Shown here in pieces: positions 8,806 through 16,820 of a DNA stretch of 64,000 nucleotides; position 1 is the first letter of the stretch; every line of letters begins with the position of its first letter. The stretch spans positions 248,001 to 312,000 of the forward strand of contig NZ_CP026001.1 of the NCBI RefSeq assembly GCF_003086775.1. Direction: 5' to 3'. This DNA comes from Stenotrophomonas sp. ZAC14D1_NAIMI4_1. Lineage in GTDB: Bacteria > Pseudomonadota > Gammaproteobacteria > Xanthomonadales > Xanthomonadaceae. The notes beneath the pieces are model-generated. The model was not told where the DNA came from. It saw nothing but the letters and a program-made list of their open reading frames with translations, and made no database searches. Made by a program: the position numbers and the translations under genes.

Positions 8806-10062
8806 ATGACTGGCGAAACTGCGGCGTCCCTCAGCGGCCGCCCCCGCACTCCTGATTCCGTTGTCGACACCCGCATCCAGCAGGGCACCCCGGCGTTCCG
8901 GCGCACGGCGGTCGCGCTGTTCCTGGCGGGGTTCTCGACCTTCGGCCTGCTGTACACCGTGCAGCCCCTGCTGCCCGAGTTCAGCCGCCACTTCGGGGTG
9001 TCCGCCGCCGGCAGCGCGATGTCGCTGTCCCTGAGCACCGGCACCCTGGCCGTGGCCATGCTGCTGGCCGGCCTGCTGTCCGATGCGATCGGCCGGCGGC
9101 CGATGATGATCACCGCGCTGATGGCCTCGGCCCTGCTGTCGCTGTGCACCGCGCTGGTCGATGAATGGACCACCATGCTGGTGCTGCGCACCCTGCTGGG
9201 CCTGGCGCTGAGCGGCGTGCCGGCGGTGGCGATGACCTACCTGGTGGAGGAAATGGACAGCCGCGCGCTGGGCCTGGCCATGGGCCTGTACATCGGCGGC
9301 AACGCCATCGGTGGCATGAGCGGGCGCCTGCTGGCCGGCATCATCGCCGACCACTGGGGTTGGCGCTGGGGCATCGGCGTGGTCTCGATCATCGCCGTGG
9401 CCAGCACCGTGCTGCTGTGGCTGCAACTGCCGCCGTCGCGGCATTTCCAGGCACGCCGCGGCGGCCTGCGCCAGCTGCCCTCGCGCTGGCGAACGCTGTT
9501 CGCCGATCCGGGCCTGCCGTGGCTGTTCGCCACCTCGTTCGTGCTGATGGGCGTGTTCGTCACCCTCTACAACTACCTGGGCTACCACCTGCTGGCGCCG
9601 CCGTACCACCTCAGCCAGACCGTGGTCGGCCTGATCTTCAGCGTGTACCTGGTCGGCACGTTCAGCTCGGCGTGGATGGGCCAGCAGGCCACCCGGTACG
9701 GGCGCGGCCGCGTGCTGACCATTGCCTTCGGCCTGATCGGTGCCGGCATCGTGCTGCTGTCGATGCCGTGGCTGACCACGATGGCGCTGGGCATCGCCCT
9801 GGTCACCTTCGGTTTCTTCGGCGGCCATTCGGTGGCCAGCAGCTGGGTTGGCAGCCGTGCCGGCTCGATGCGTGCCGAAGCCTCGGCGCTGTACCTGTTC
9901 GCCTATTACCTGGGCAGCAGCGTGCTCGGCGCCGTCGGTGGCCTGGCCTATGCCGCATGGGATTGGCTGGGCGTGTGCCTGTTCACCGGCGTGCTGACCG
10001 TGCTCGGCGGCGGCATCATCTGGGCCCTGCAGCAGCGCGCCCCGCAGCCGGTCACCGCCTGA
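8806..10062 (+). CDS. MFS transporter, YnfM/arabinose-efflux-like
   Basis: 418 residues with about twelve hydrophobic segments. After a short polar N-terminus, the first helix is ALFLAGFSTFGLLYTVQPLL, and the loop 2-3 signature is SDAIGRRPMM. The motif PLLPEFSRHFGVSAAGSAMS and the C-terminal half resemble YnfM-type drug:H+ antiporters. The substrate cannot be predicted. No clear ribosome binding site precedes the ATG. A LysR gene lies downstream in the convergent orientation; in E. coli ynfM is also next to a LysR gene (ynfL), so the pairing may be functional even though the orientation differs. Confidence 0.85.
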   Translation: MTGETAASLSGRPRTPDSVVDTRIQQGTPAFRRTAVALFLAGFSTFGLLYTVQPLLPEFSRHFGVSAAGSAMSLSLSTGTLAVAMLLAGLLSDAIGRRPMMITALMASALLSLCTALVDEWTTMLVLRTLLGLALSGVPAVAMTYLVEEMDSRALGLAMGLYIGGNAIGGMSGRLLAGIIADHWGWRWGIGVVSIIAVASTVLLWLQLPPSRHFQARRGGLRQLPSRWRTLFADPGLPWLFATSFVLMGVFVTLYNYLGYHLLAPPYHLSQTVVGLIFSVYLVGTFSSAWMGQQATRYGRGRVLTIAFGLIGAGIVLLSMPWLTTMALGIALVTFGFFGGHSVASSWVGSRAGSMRAEASALYLFAYYLGSSVLGAVGGLAYAAWDWLGVCLFTGVLTVLGGGIIWALQQRAPQPVTA

Positions 10063-10064
10063 CG

Positions 10065-10127
10065 CCCGCCGGGCATGGCCGGGCGCTACCTGTGTGATGC
10101 GGTGGTAGCGCCGGGCCATGCCCGGCG
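10065..10127. repeat. Pair of SMAG-type REPs, tail to tail
   Basis: An inverted unit ending GGGCGCTAC is followed by a direct unit GTAGCGCCGGGCCATGCCCG. The pair lies between the convergent MFS and LysR genes. Confidence 0.85.
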
Positions 10128-10145
10128 AGCGCGCAGCGCGGCACA

Positions 10146-11054
10146 TCACCCCTCGGCGAACGCCCCGCGCAACAACCCGGCGAAATTGCGGATCAACGGC
10201 GTCACCCCTTCGCGGTGCCAGGCCAGCTGCACTTCCGAATGCGCCCCGGCATCGGCCAGCGCCACGAAGCGTGCGCCCTCCACCCGGATGTGGTCGCACG
10301 AGGAGGGCAGCACCGCCACGCCCAGCCCGGCGGCCGCCAGGCTGATCAGCGTCGATGCCTCACCGGCCTCCTGCACGATGCGCGGGGTGAACCCCGCCGC
10401 CGCGCACAGCGCGATCATGTGGTCATGGATGCCGGCCCCGGCACTGCGGCGGAACGCCACGAACGGCTCCTGGGCGAAATCGCGCAGCGCCAGCGTGCCC
10501 TGCTTCGACAGGCGGCGCAGGGCAGGGTGGTCGGCGTGCACGATCAACGCCAGCGGATCGACGAACAGGCTGTGCGCCACCAGTTCCGGCGGCAGCGCAC
10601 GCTTGCGGATGATGCCCACGTCCAGGCTGCCATCGAGCAGGGCATCGATCTGCTGCAGGGTGTTCATTTCGCTCAGCTGCAGGCGCACCTGCGGGTACTG
10701 CTGGCGGTAGTGCAGGATCGAACGCGGAATCTGCGGCGACAGCGGCGTGGCCCGGGTCAGGCCGATATGCAGCTCGCCCTGCTCGCCCCGCTGCGCGCGC
10801 TGCACCTCGTCCACCGCCGTTTCCACCTGCTGCACGATGGCCCGCGCACGTTCCTGCAGCAGCTCACCGGCGGCAGTGAGCTGCACGCGGCGATGGCTGC
10901 GCACGAACAGGCGCGCCCCGATCAGTTCCTCCAGCTGGCGGATCTGCTGGCTGAGCGGCGGCTGCGACATGCCCAGCCGCTCGGCCGCCTGGCCGAAGTG
11001 CAGCGTATCGGCAACAGCGAGGAAGTAGCGCAGGTGGCGGAGTTCGATGGACAT
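10146..11054 (-). CDS. LysR-family transcriptional regulator
   Basis: 302 residues. The N-terminal winged helix-turn-helix is typical (HLRYFLAVADTLHFGQAAER then LGMSQPPLSQQIRQLEELIG). The effector domain follows from about residue 90, starting ELHIGLTRATPLSPQIPRSI, and resembles the BenM/YnfL type. Its neighbour across the convergent end is the YnfM-like exporter, the most likely target, though no shared promoter exists. TAAACT lies six bases upstream of the ATG, suggesting a leaderless transcript. The effector is unknown. Confidence 0.88.
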   Translation of the reverse strand: MSIELRHLRYFLAVADTLHFGQAAERLGMSQPPLSQQIRQLEELIGARLFVRSHRRVQLTAAGELLQERARAIVQQVETAVDEVQRAQRGEQGELHIGLTRATPLSPQIPRSILHYRQQYPQVRLQLSEMNTLQQIDALLDGSLDVGIIRKRALPPELVAHSLFVDPLALIVHADHPALRRLSKQGTLALRDFAQEPFVAFRRSAGAGIHDHMIALCAAAGFTPRIVQEAGEASTLISLAAAGLGVAVLPSSCDHIRVEGARFVALADAGAHSEVQLAWHREGVTPLIRNFAGLLRGAFAEG

Positions 11055-11060
11055 GGGGCC

Positions 11061-11066
11061 AGTTTA
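11061..11066 (-). promoter_or_regulatory. -10-like TAAACT placed for a leaderless LysR mRNA
   Basis: On the minus strand TAAACT is followed by six bases and then the ATG at 11054. There is no ribosome binding site between them. Confidence 0.5.
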
Positions 11067-11087
11067 TTCATCGTCAGCCGGAAATGG

Positions 11088-11149
11088 GTCAGAGCCCGTT
11101 GCGCAGCAACGGGATCCGACCCCGTGCCGACCAACGGTCGGCACCCACC
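11088..11149. repeat. GGGTCAGAGCCC/GGATCCGACCCC repeat joined to a GTGCCGACC-type REP
   Basis: GGGTC and AGAGCCCGTTGC pair with GCAACGGG and GACCCC to form a hairpin, followed directly by GTGCCGACCAACGGTCGGCA. The same two-part unit occurs near 47358-47421. Confidence 0.75.
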
Positions 11150-11180
11150 AACAGCAGCTGGCACCAACAGCAGCGACCAA

Positions 11181-11310
11181 CTGTCAGAGGCGGGGCGGTG
11201 TGGGTGGGCAGGACCGTTGGCGCCATGGATGGCGCCATCGAGCCCCCATGGATGGGTTTACGGCGTGTCCTACCCACCCACTCCGCCCCGCCATCGCACG
11301 GATAGCCCGC
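11181..11310. repeat. Long hairpin element, copy 1 (conserved core, variable arms)
   Basis: Arms at 11189-11214 and 11267-11292 pair over 26 bases with two mismatches; on the minus strand one of them becomes a G-U pair. The core holds a small hairpin GGCGCCATGGATGGCGCC and a conserved segment AGCCCCCATGGATGGGTTTA. Outside the arms, ACTGTC lies on the left and CACGGATAGCC on the right. Copy 2 lies at 47541-47670 with different arms but the same core and flanks. With the repeats on either side it fills the 300-base gap between the two LysR genes; no gene is seen there. Confidence 0.8.
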
Positions 11311-11323
11311 TGTTGCTGTTGAG

Positions 11324-11349
11324 GTTGCCGGCCAGCGGCCGGCACTACC
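11324..11349. repeat. Single SMAG-type REP, inverted
   Basis: GTTGCCGGCCAGCGGCCGGC followed by ACTAC, the inverse of the GTAGTGCCGGCC type. Confidence 0.8.
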
Positions 11350-11358
11350 CAAATACCC

Positions 11359-12327
11359 TCAGCGCTCGGAATGCCCGCTCTGGTCGTAATCGCGCGGGCT
11401 GAACAGCTCCGGCTGGATCAGCTCGATGAACGCCCGCGCCTGCGCCGACAACGCCTTGCCCCGCCGCACGATCACCCCGTAACTGCGCTCGGGGAACCAG
11501 CGCTTCATCGACCGCGCCGCCAAGCGCTCGTGGTCGCTTTCATGCAGGCACAGCGCCGGCACGATGGAAATGCCCATGCCCATCGCCACGTACTGCTTGA
11601 TCACCTCCCAGCCGCCCACTTCCAGCGCCACGGTGTAGGCAATGCGGTGGCGCTGGAACACCTGGTCCACCAGCCGGTAAGTGATCTGCCGCTTCGGCGG
11701 CAGCACCAGCGGGTAGCGCGCAATGTCGGCCAGCTCCAGCTCGCCGCCGCTGGCCAGCGGATGGTCGTGCGGCGCGATCAGCACCTGCTCGAAGCGGTAG
11801 GCCGGCGCATAGGTCAGGTCCGCGGGTACGTCGGTCATCGAACCGATCGCCAGGTCGGCCGCGTCCTCGCGCAGCAGGTCGGTGCCATCGGCGCTGATCG
11901 CGTTGTGCAGGGTCAGGCGCACGTCCGGGTGGTGCAGGCGGAAGCGTTCGACGATCTTCGGCAGCAGGTACAGGATGGTCGAGCTGTTGGCGGCGATGTT
12001 CAGCTCGCCCGCGTCCAGCCCGCGCACCTTGTCGCGGAAGCGCGCTTCCAGCCCGTCCAGGCTTTCCACCAGCGGCTGCGCCATCTCGTACAGCACCTGG
12101 CCCTCGCGGCTGGGCACCAGACGCCGCCCGCTGCGCTCGAACAGCGGCACCCCCAGCTCGCGTTCCAGTGCCTGCAACTGCAGGCTGATCGCCGGCTGGC
12201 TGACAAACAGCGCCTCAGCGGCCCGTGAGACCGAACCCAGCCGCACCGTCTGGCAGAACGCGCGCAGCGGCTTCAGCCGGTCGGATTTGTAGGAAAAACG
12301 CGGACTTGGCGGGCTGCGCGTGGTCAT
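11359..12327 (-). CDS. LysR-family regulator divergent from aceBA
   Basis: 322 residues from the ATG at 12327; upstream extensions are rejected because they run through the aceB promoter region. The HTH is clear (CQTVRLGSVSRAAEALFVSQ then PAISLQLQALERELGVPLFE), and the effector domain resembles the CysB-like branch (LNIAANSSTILYLLPKIVER). It is divergent from malate synthase and isocitrate lyase with a 110-base shared region that carries an ATAAG-N11-CTTAT box, so it probably controls the glyoxylate shunt and its own gene. TACTTA, seven bases upstream of the start, overlaps the left half of that box. The effector is unknown. Confidence 0.85.
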   Translation of the reverse strand: MTTRSPPSPRFSYKSDRLKPLRAFCQTVRLGSVSRAAEALFVSQPAISLQLQALERELGVPLFERSGRRLVPSREGQVLYEMAQPLVESLDGLEARFRDKVRGLDAGELNIAANSSTILYLLPKIVERFRLHHPDVRLTLHNAISADGTDLLREDAADLAIGSMTDVPADLTYAPAYRFEQVLIAPHDHPLASGGELELADIARYPLVLPPKRQITYRLVDQVFQRHRIAYTVALEVGGWEVIKQYVAMGMGISIVPALCLHESDHERLAARSMKRWFPERSYGVIVRRGKALSAQARAFIELIQPELFSPRDYDQSGHSER

Positions 12328-12332
12328 GGTGT

Positions 12333-12355
12333 CATAAGTATTAGCACACCTTATG
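12333..12355. promoter_or_regulatory. LysR-type operator CATAAG-N11-CTTATG in the lysR-aceB gap
   Basis: Perfect six-base half sites (12333-12338 and 12350-12355) hold the T-N11-A core of LysR-type binding sites. The left half overlaps the likely -10 of the lysR gene, as expected for autoregulation. Confidence 0.7.
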
Positions 12356-12364
12356 TACAACATT

Positions 12365-12380
12365 GCAAAAACTGTTTTGC
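12365..12380. promoter_or_regulatory. Palindrome GCAAAA-N4-TTTTGC upstream of aceB
   Basis: A perfect 6-4-6 inverted repeat lies in the aceB promoter region, 57 bases before the start codon. It may be a second regulator site; which protein binds is unknown. Confidence 0.5.
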
Positions 12381-12437
12381 CAAATACTCCGCCCGGGCGG
12401 CACTTTGGGGGCGTTCCCCCACCGCTGGAGTCGCCCC

Positions 12438-14075
12438 ATGTCCGCCGTCGCTTCCGCCGTTTCCTCCATCCCCGCCAAGGCCACCCCCGGCATCGCTCTG
12501 GCGACCCGCGTGGCCGGCCAGGAGACCGTGCTGCCGGCACCGCTGCTGGCGCTGCTGGTCTCGCTGCACCGGGCGGTGGAACCGGGCCGGCAGGCGCGGT
12601 TGCAGGCCCGCCGCGAGCGCCAGGCGTTCTTCGACCAGGGCGGCCTGCCGGACTTCCGCGAAGACACCGCTGCCATCCGCAGCGGCGACTGGCGCGTGGC
12701 GCCGCTGCCGGCCGCACTGCAGGACCGCCGCGTCGAGATCACCGGCCCGACCGATCCGAAGATGGTCATCAACGCGCTGAACTCCGGCGCCAAGGTGTTC
12801 ATGGCCGACTTCGAGGATTCCACCTCGCCGACCTGGCGCAACCTGCTGGCCGGGCAGCAGTCGCTGGCGGCTGCCGTGCGCGGCGATCTGGAATTCACTG
12901 CGCCGGCCGCCAACGGCAAGCCGGGCAAGCACTACACGCTGCGCCCCTACGACGAGCAAGCGGTGCTGATCGTGCGCCCGCGCGGCTGGCATCTGGACGA
13001 GAAGCACGTGCGCGTCGATGGCCAGTTCATCGCCGGTGGCCTGTTCGATGCGGCGGTGTTCGCCTTCCACAATGCGCGCGCGCTGCAGGCCAAGGACCGC
13101 GGCCCGTACTTCTACCTGCCCAAGCTGCAGAGCATGGAAGAGGCCGCCCTGTGGGAAACCGCGCTGTCGCACATCGAAGGCATGCTCGGCCTGCCGCACG
13201 GCCAGATCAAGGTGACCGTGCTGATCGAAACGCTGCCGGCGGTGTTCGAGATGGACGAGATCCTGCACGCCCTGCGCGAGCGCATTGTCGGCCTGAACTG
13301 CGGGCGCTGGGATTACATCTTTTCCTACCTGAAGACCTTCCGCCGCCACGCCGACCGCGTGCTGCCCGAGCGTGGCCAGGTGACCATGACCCAGCCGTTC
13401 CTGAAGGCCTATTCGGAACTGCTGATCCAGACCTGCCACCGCCGTGGCGCGCATGCGATGGGCGGCATGGCCGCGCAGATCCCGATCAACAGCGATGCCG
13501 CCGCCAACGAACAGGCCATGGCCCGGGTGCGTGCGGACAAGCTGCGCGAAGTGAGCGCTGGCCACGATGGCACCTGGGTCGCGCACCCGGCGCTGATCCC
13601 GGTGGCGATGGCCATCTTCGACGAACACATGCCCACCGCCAACCAGCACCAGGTGCTGCGCCAGGACGTGCGCGTGGGCCGCGATGAACTGATCGCGCGG
13701 CCGCCGGGCAGCATCACCCGTGCCGGTTTCGAGGGCAATGTCGAAGTCTGCGTGCGCTACCTGGCCGCGTGGCTGGACGGCAACGGCTGCGTGCCGATCC
13801 ACCACCTGATGGAAGACGCGGCCACCGCCGAGATCAGCCGCAGCCAGCTGTGGCAGTGGCTGCACACGCCGGGCCAGCAGCTGGACGACGGCACCGCCAT
13901 CGACCTGGCGCTGCTCGACACCGCCCTGGCGCAGCTGCCGGCGCGGCTGGGCGATACCCGCGCACTGCCTGGCGGCGCCCGCATCGGCGAAGCCATCGCC
14001 CTGCTGGGCGAACTGAGCCGCAACGACGACCTGACCGATTTCCTGACCCTGCCGGCCTACGCACGCATCGACTGA
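12438..14075 (+). CDS. aceB: Malate synthase A, glyoxylate shunt
   Basis: 545 residues. It condenses glyoxylate with acetyl-CoA to malate. The family pattern is clear: [20 protein letters not shown], then [13 protein letters not shown] with the metal-binding region, [33 protein letters not shown] and the [14 protein letters not shown] block. Catalytic residues of malate synthase A lie in these blocks. The ATG at 12438 has GGAG eight bases upstream; the longer frame from 12363 covers the operator region. aceA follows after 76 bases that include a small REP, and the divergent LysR gene probably regulates the pair. Confidence 0.97.
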   Translation: MSAVASAVSSIPAKATPGIALATRVAGQETVLPAPLLALLVSLHRAVEPGRQARLQARRERQAFFDQGGLPDFREDTAAIRSGDWRVAPLPAALQDRRVEITGPTDPKMVINALNSGAKVFMADFEDSTSPTWRNLLAGQQSLAAAVRGDLEFTAPAANGKPGKHYTLRPYDEQAVLIVRPRGWHLDEKHVRVDGQFIAGGLFDAAVFAFHNARALQAKDRGPYFYLPKLQSMEEAALWETALSHIEGMLGLPHGQIKVTVLIETLPAVFEMDEILHALRERIVGLNCGRWDYIFSYLKTFRRHADRVLPERGQVTMTQPFLKAYSELLIQTCHRRGAHAMGGMAAQIPINSDAAANEQAMARVRADKLREVSAGHDGTWVAHPALIPVAMAIFDEHMPTANQHQVLRQDVRVGRDELIARPPGSITRAGFEGNVEVCVRYLAAWLDGNGCVPIHHLMEDAATAEISRSQLWQWLHTPGQQLDDGTAIDLALLDTALAQLPARLGDTRALPGGARIGEAIALLGELSRNDDLTDFLTLPAYARID

Positions 14076-14107
14076 CCGCATCGTCCCTGCCGCCCCGAAT
14101 CCATCCC

Positions 14108-14130
14108 AGCCGGGCAGCGCCCGGCTCTAC
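14108..14130. repeat. Single SMAG-type REP between aceB and aceA
   Basis: AGCCGGGCAGCGCCCGGCTC followed by TAC, an inverted GTAG-type unit. It could stabilise or attenuate the aceB-aceA transcript. Confidence 0.75.
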
Positions 14131-14151
14131 AACACCGAACTGGAGAAAGAC

Positions 14152-15453
14152 ATGAGCACCCTGCCCACTGCCGAACAGATCCAGCACGACTGGGACACCC
14201 ACCCGCGCTGGGAAGGCATCCAGCGCAACTACAGCGCCGCCGACGTGGTGCGCCTGCGTGGCACCGTCCACATCGAGCATTCGCTGGCCCGGCTGGGCGC
14301 GGAAAAGCTGTGGAAGTCGCTGCACGAGCGCGAGTTCGTCAACGCGCTGGGCGCGCTCACCGGCAACCAGGCCATGCAGCAGGTCAAGGCCGGGTTGAAG
14401 GCGATCTACCTGTCCGGCTGGCAGGTGGCCGCCGATGCCAACCTGGCCGGGCAGATGTACCCGGACCAGTCGCTGTACCCGGCCGACTCGGTGCCGGCGG
14501 TGGTCAAGCGCATCAACAACACCCTGCTGCGCGCCGACCAGCTGCACCATGCCGAAGGCAAGGATGACATCGACTTCCTGCAGCCCATCGTGGCAGATGC
14601 CGAGGCCGGTTTCGGCGGCGTGCTCAATGCCTTCGAGCTGATGAAGGCGATGATCGAGGCGGGCGCCGCCGGCGTGCACTTCGAGGACCAGCTGGCCTCG
14701 GTGAAGAAGTGCGGGCACATGGGCGGCAAGGTGCTGGTGCCGACCCGCGAGGCCATCGAGAAGCTCAACGCCGCGCGCCTGGCCGCCGACGTGCTGGGCG
14801 TGCCGACCCTGCTGGTGGCGCGCACCGATGCCGAAGCTGCCGACCTGCTGACCAGCGACATCGACGGCAACGACCAGCCGTTCACCACCGGCGAACGCAC
14901 CGTGGAAGGCTTCTACAAGACCCGCAACGGCCTGGACCAGGCGATCAGCCGCGGGCTGGCCTACGCCCCCTATGCCGACCTGGTGTGGTGCGAGACCGGC
15001 AAGCCGGACCTGGAGTTCGCGCGGAAATTCGCCGAGGCGATCCATGCGAAGTTCCCCGGCAAGCTGCTGGCCTACAACTGCTCGCCCAGCTTCAACTGGA
15101 AGAAGAACCTGGACGACGCCACGATTGCGAAGTTCCAGCGCGAGCTGGGCAGCTACGGCTACAAGTTCCAGTTCATCACCCTGGCCGGCTTCCACGCGCT
15201 GAACTACGGCATGTTCAACCTGGCCCACGGCTACGCGCGCCGCCAGATGAGCGCGTTCGTGGAACTACAGGAAGCCGAGTTCGAAGCGGCAGAGCGTGGC
15301 TTCACCGCGGTCAAGCACCAGCGCGAAGTCGGCACCGGCTACTTCGATGCGGTCACCCAGGCCATCCAGCAGGGCCAGTCCTCGACCACCGCGTTGACCG
15401 GCTCGACCGAAGAAGAGCAGTTCCACGGCGGCCGCAGCGAACGCGCCGCCTGA
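14152..15453 (+). CDS. aceA: Isocitrate lyase, glyoxylate shunt
   Basis: 433 residues, the usual length for the bacterial enzyme. It cleaves isocitrate to glyoxylate and succinate. The catalytic motif KKCGH is at residues 185-189 ([20 protein letters not shown]). The family blocks [28 protein letters not shown] and [11 protein letters not shown] are present, as is the C-terminal [13 protein letters not shown] substrate region. AAAG at fair spacing precedes the ATG. It follows aceB in the same direction, so both enzymes of the carbon-saving bypass are made together during growth on acetate, fatty acids or branched-chain acyl-CoAs. Confidence 0.98.
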   Translation: MSTLPTAEQIQHDWDTHPRWEGIQRNYSAADVVRLRGTVHIEHSLARLGAEKLWKSLHEREFVNALGALTGNQAMQQVKAGLKAIYLSGWQVAADANLAGQMYPDQSLYPADSVPAVVKRINNTLLRADQLHHAEGKDDIDFLQPIVADAEAGFGGVLNAFELMKAMIEAGAAGVHFEDQLASVKKCGHMGGKVLVPTREAIEKLNAARLAADVLGVPTLLVARTDAEAADLLTSDIDGNDQPFTTGERTVEGFYKTRNGLDQAISRGLAYAPYADLVWCETGKPDLEFARKFAEAIHAKFPGKLLAYNCSPSFNWKKNLDDATIAKFQRELGSYGYKFQFITLAGFHALNYGMFNLAHGYARRQMSAFVELQEAEFEAAERGFTAVKHQREVGTGYFDAVTQAIQQGQSSTTALTGSTEEEQFHGGRSERAA

Positions 15454-15467
15454 GCCAACCTCGGCCG

Positions 15468-15525
15468 GTAGTGCCGGCCGCGGGCCGGCAAGCTCCCGGA
15501 ACAGCCGGCCAGCGGCCGGCTCTAC
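15468..15525. repeat. Inverted pair of SMAG-type REPs after aceA
   Basis: GTAGTGCCGGCCGCGGGCCG and the inverse ending GGCCGGCTCTAC face each other just after the aceA stop. Confidence 0.85.
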
Positions 15526-15567
15526 CGGAACATGAGTGCGATCAGGGTGGCCAGGGAAGGGCCAGAC

Positions 15568-15600
15568 GACGCCGGCAGGTCGGGGGACCTGCCGGCGTCG
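15568..15600 (+). terminator. Strong hairpin, probable terminator after aceA
   Basis: GACGCCGGCAGGTC pairs perfectly with GACCTGCCGGCGTC around GGG. The T tract after it is short (GTTGT), so termination is likely but not certain. Confidence 0.6.
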
Positions 15601-15794
15601 TTGTATCCGGGCGCCGCCCGCGCGCGGCAACTGCCCTCATGAATGCGGGTTGCCCGCCTGTTCGGGCCCGATCGTGGTGTCTTCATGAAAAATGAGAAGA
15701 CGCGCACAGTTTGATTCACTGCTATGCTCCGCTCCTCACCAGGGGACGCTGGCGGCGGGGAATGACCGGCAGGGGTGCGGCCGAGAACATCGAC

Positions 15795-16805
15795 ATGACA
15801 ACCGGTATCGCCCAGGTGGCGATGGCCGAGATCGTGCACGCCGTGTTGTCGGACGCGGAAGTCGCCCTGTTCGCGCGGTTCGCGCGGCTCTCCCGGGTCG
15901 AGGCCGGGCAGTGGCTGTTCCATCGCGGCCATCGTGGCGAACGCATGTACGTCATCGTGGAAGGCCGGATCGAACTGGATTTCGGCGAGGACCTGGTGGT
16001 CAAGACCCTGGGGCGGCATGAGTTCTTCGGTGAACTCGGCCTGCTGGTGGGCGACCACCTGCGCAGTGCCGGCGCCCGTGCCATCGACGATTGCCAGGTG
16101 CTGGAACTGGGCCCGGCCGATTTCCATTGCCTGGTCGAATCCGATCCGGGGCTGGTGGCCTACTTCCTGCGCCGCACGATCATGCGCATGCTGTCCAACG
16201 AACAGGTGCTGATCAGCCAGCTGCGCCGGCGCAACCACGACCTGGAAACCGCGCTGGACAACCTGTACATCACCACCCACCAGCTCACCCACACGCGCGA
16301 ACTGGTGCAGACCGATGAACTGACCGGCCTGCACAACCGCCGTGGCCTGACCCGCTACCTGCAGGACTGCCGCAGCCAGCCCGATGGCGCACCGCAGGTG
16401 TTGCTGCTGATCGACTGCGACCGCTTCAAGCAGGTCAACGACCGCCACGGCCACCAGGCCGGTGACCGCGTGCTGCAGAGCATGGGCAACATCCTGCGTT
16501 CGATGGCCGGCGAGCACGACCTGGCCTGCCGGCTGGGCGGCGATGAGTTCTGCCTGATCCTGCGCCACGCCGACCGCGAGGCCGCCCAGCACGCGGCCGA
16601 GTTCATCCTCAGCGCAGTGCATGGCCTGCTCGAACGCAGCCATGGCAATCCGCACGTCACCCCGGCCAGCATCGGTGCCACGATGCTGGACGTGCAGGGC
16701 GACTGGAGCGAGTGGTACGGCCGTGCCGACCGCGCGCTGTACCAGGCCAAGCGCGACGGTGGTGATTGCGTGCGTTGGGCATTTGCATACCCTCCAGCAG
16801 GATAA
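15795..16805 (+). CDS. Cyclic-nucleotide-binding domain plus GGDEF diguanylate cyclase
   Basis: 336 residues. The first ~130 form a cyclic-nucleotide-binding domain (LFHRGHRGERMYVIVEGRIE, then FFGELGLLVGDHLRSAGARA where the phosphate cassette is expected). A linker helix follows, then a GGDEF domain with an intact active site RLGGDEF (GGDEF at residues 248-252) and the DELTGLHNRRGL and DCDRFKQVND motifs, so c-di-GMP synthesis is expected. The inhibitory RxxD site five residues before GGDEF reads GEHD, so product inhibition there is doubtful. The next gene, a class III cyclase, starts 15 bases downstream. The architecture and pairing match Xanthomonas campestris XC_0249, which as I recall binds cGMP. 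The ATG at 15795 is preferred to upstream starts, with moderate certainty. Confidence 0.88.
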   Translation: MTTGIAQVAMAEIVHAVLSDAEVALFARFARLSRVEAGQWLFHRGHRGERMYVIVEGRIELDFGEDLVVKTLGRHEFFGELGLLVGDHLRSAGARAIDDCQVLELGPADFHCLVESDPGLVAYFLRRTIMRMLSNEQVLISQLRRRNHDLETALDNLYITTHQLTHTRELVQTDELTGLHNRRGLTRYLQDCRSQPDGAPQVLLLIDCDRFKQVNDRHGHQAGDRVLQSMGNILRSMAGEHDLACRLGGDEFCLILRHADREAAQHAAEFILSAVHGLLERSHGNPHVTPASIGATMLDVQGDWSEWYGRADRALYQAKRDGGDCVRWAFAYPPAG

Positions 16806-16820
16806 TGGCGAGCCCCACCG

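Noticed and set aside
8728..10299. Minus-strand open frame of 523 codons opposite the MFS gene
   Set aside because: Histidine-, glutamine- and arginine-rich low-complexity translation, typical of antisense of membrane-protein codons.
11088..11349. Possible short genes inside the repeat cluster between the two LysR genes
   Set aside because: The open frames lie entirely in palindromic repeats that recur at 47.3-47.7 kb and have no ribosome binding sites.
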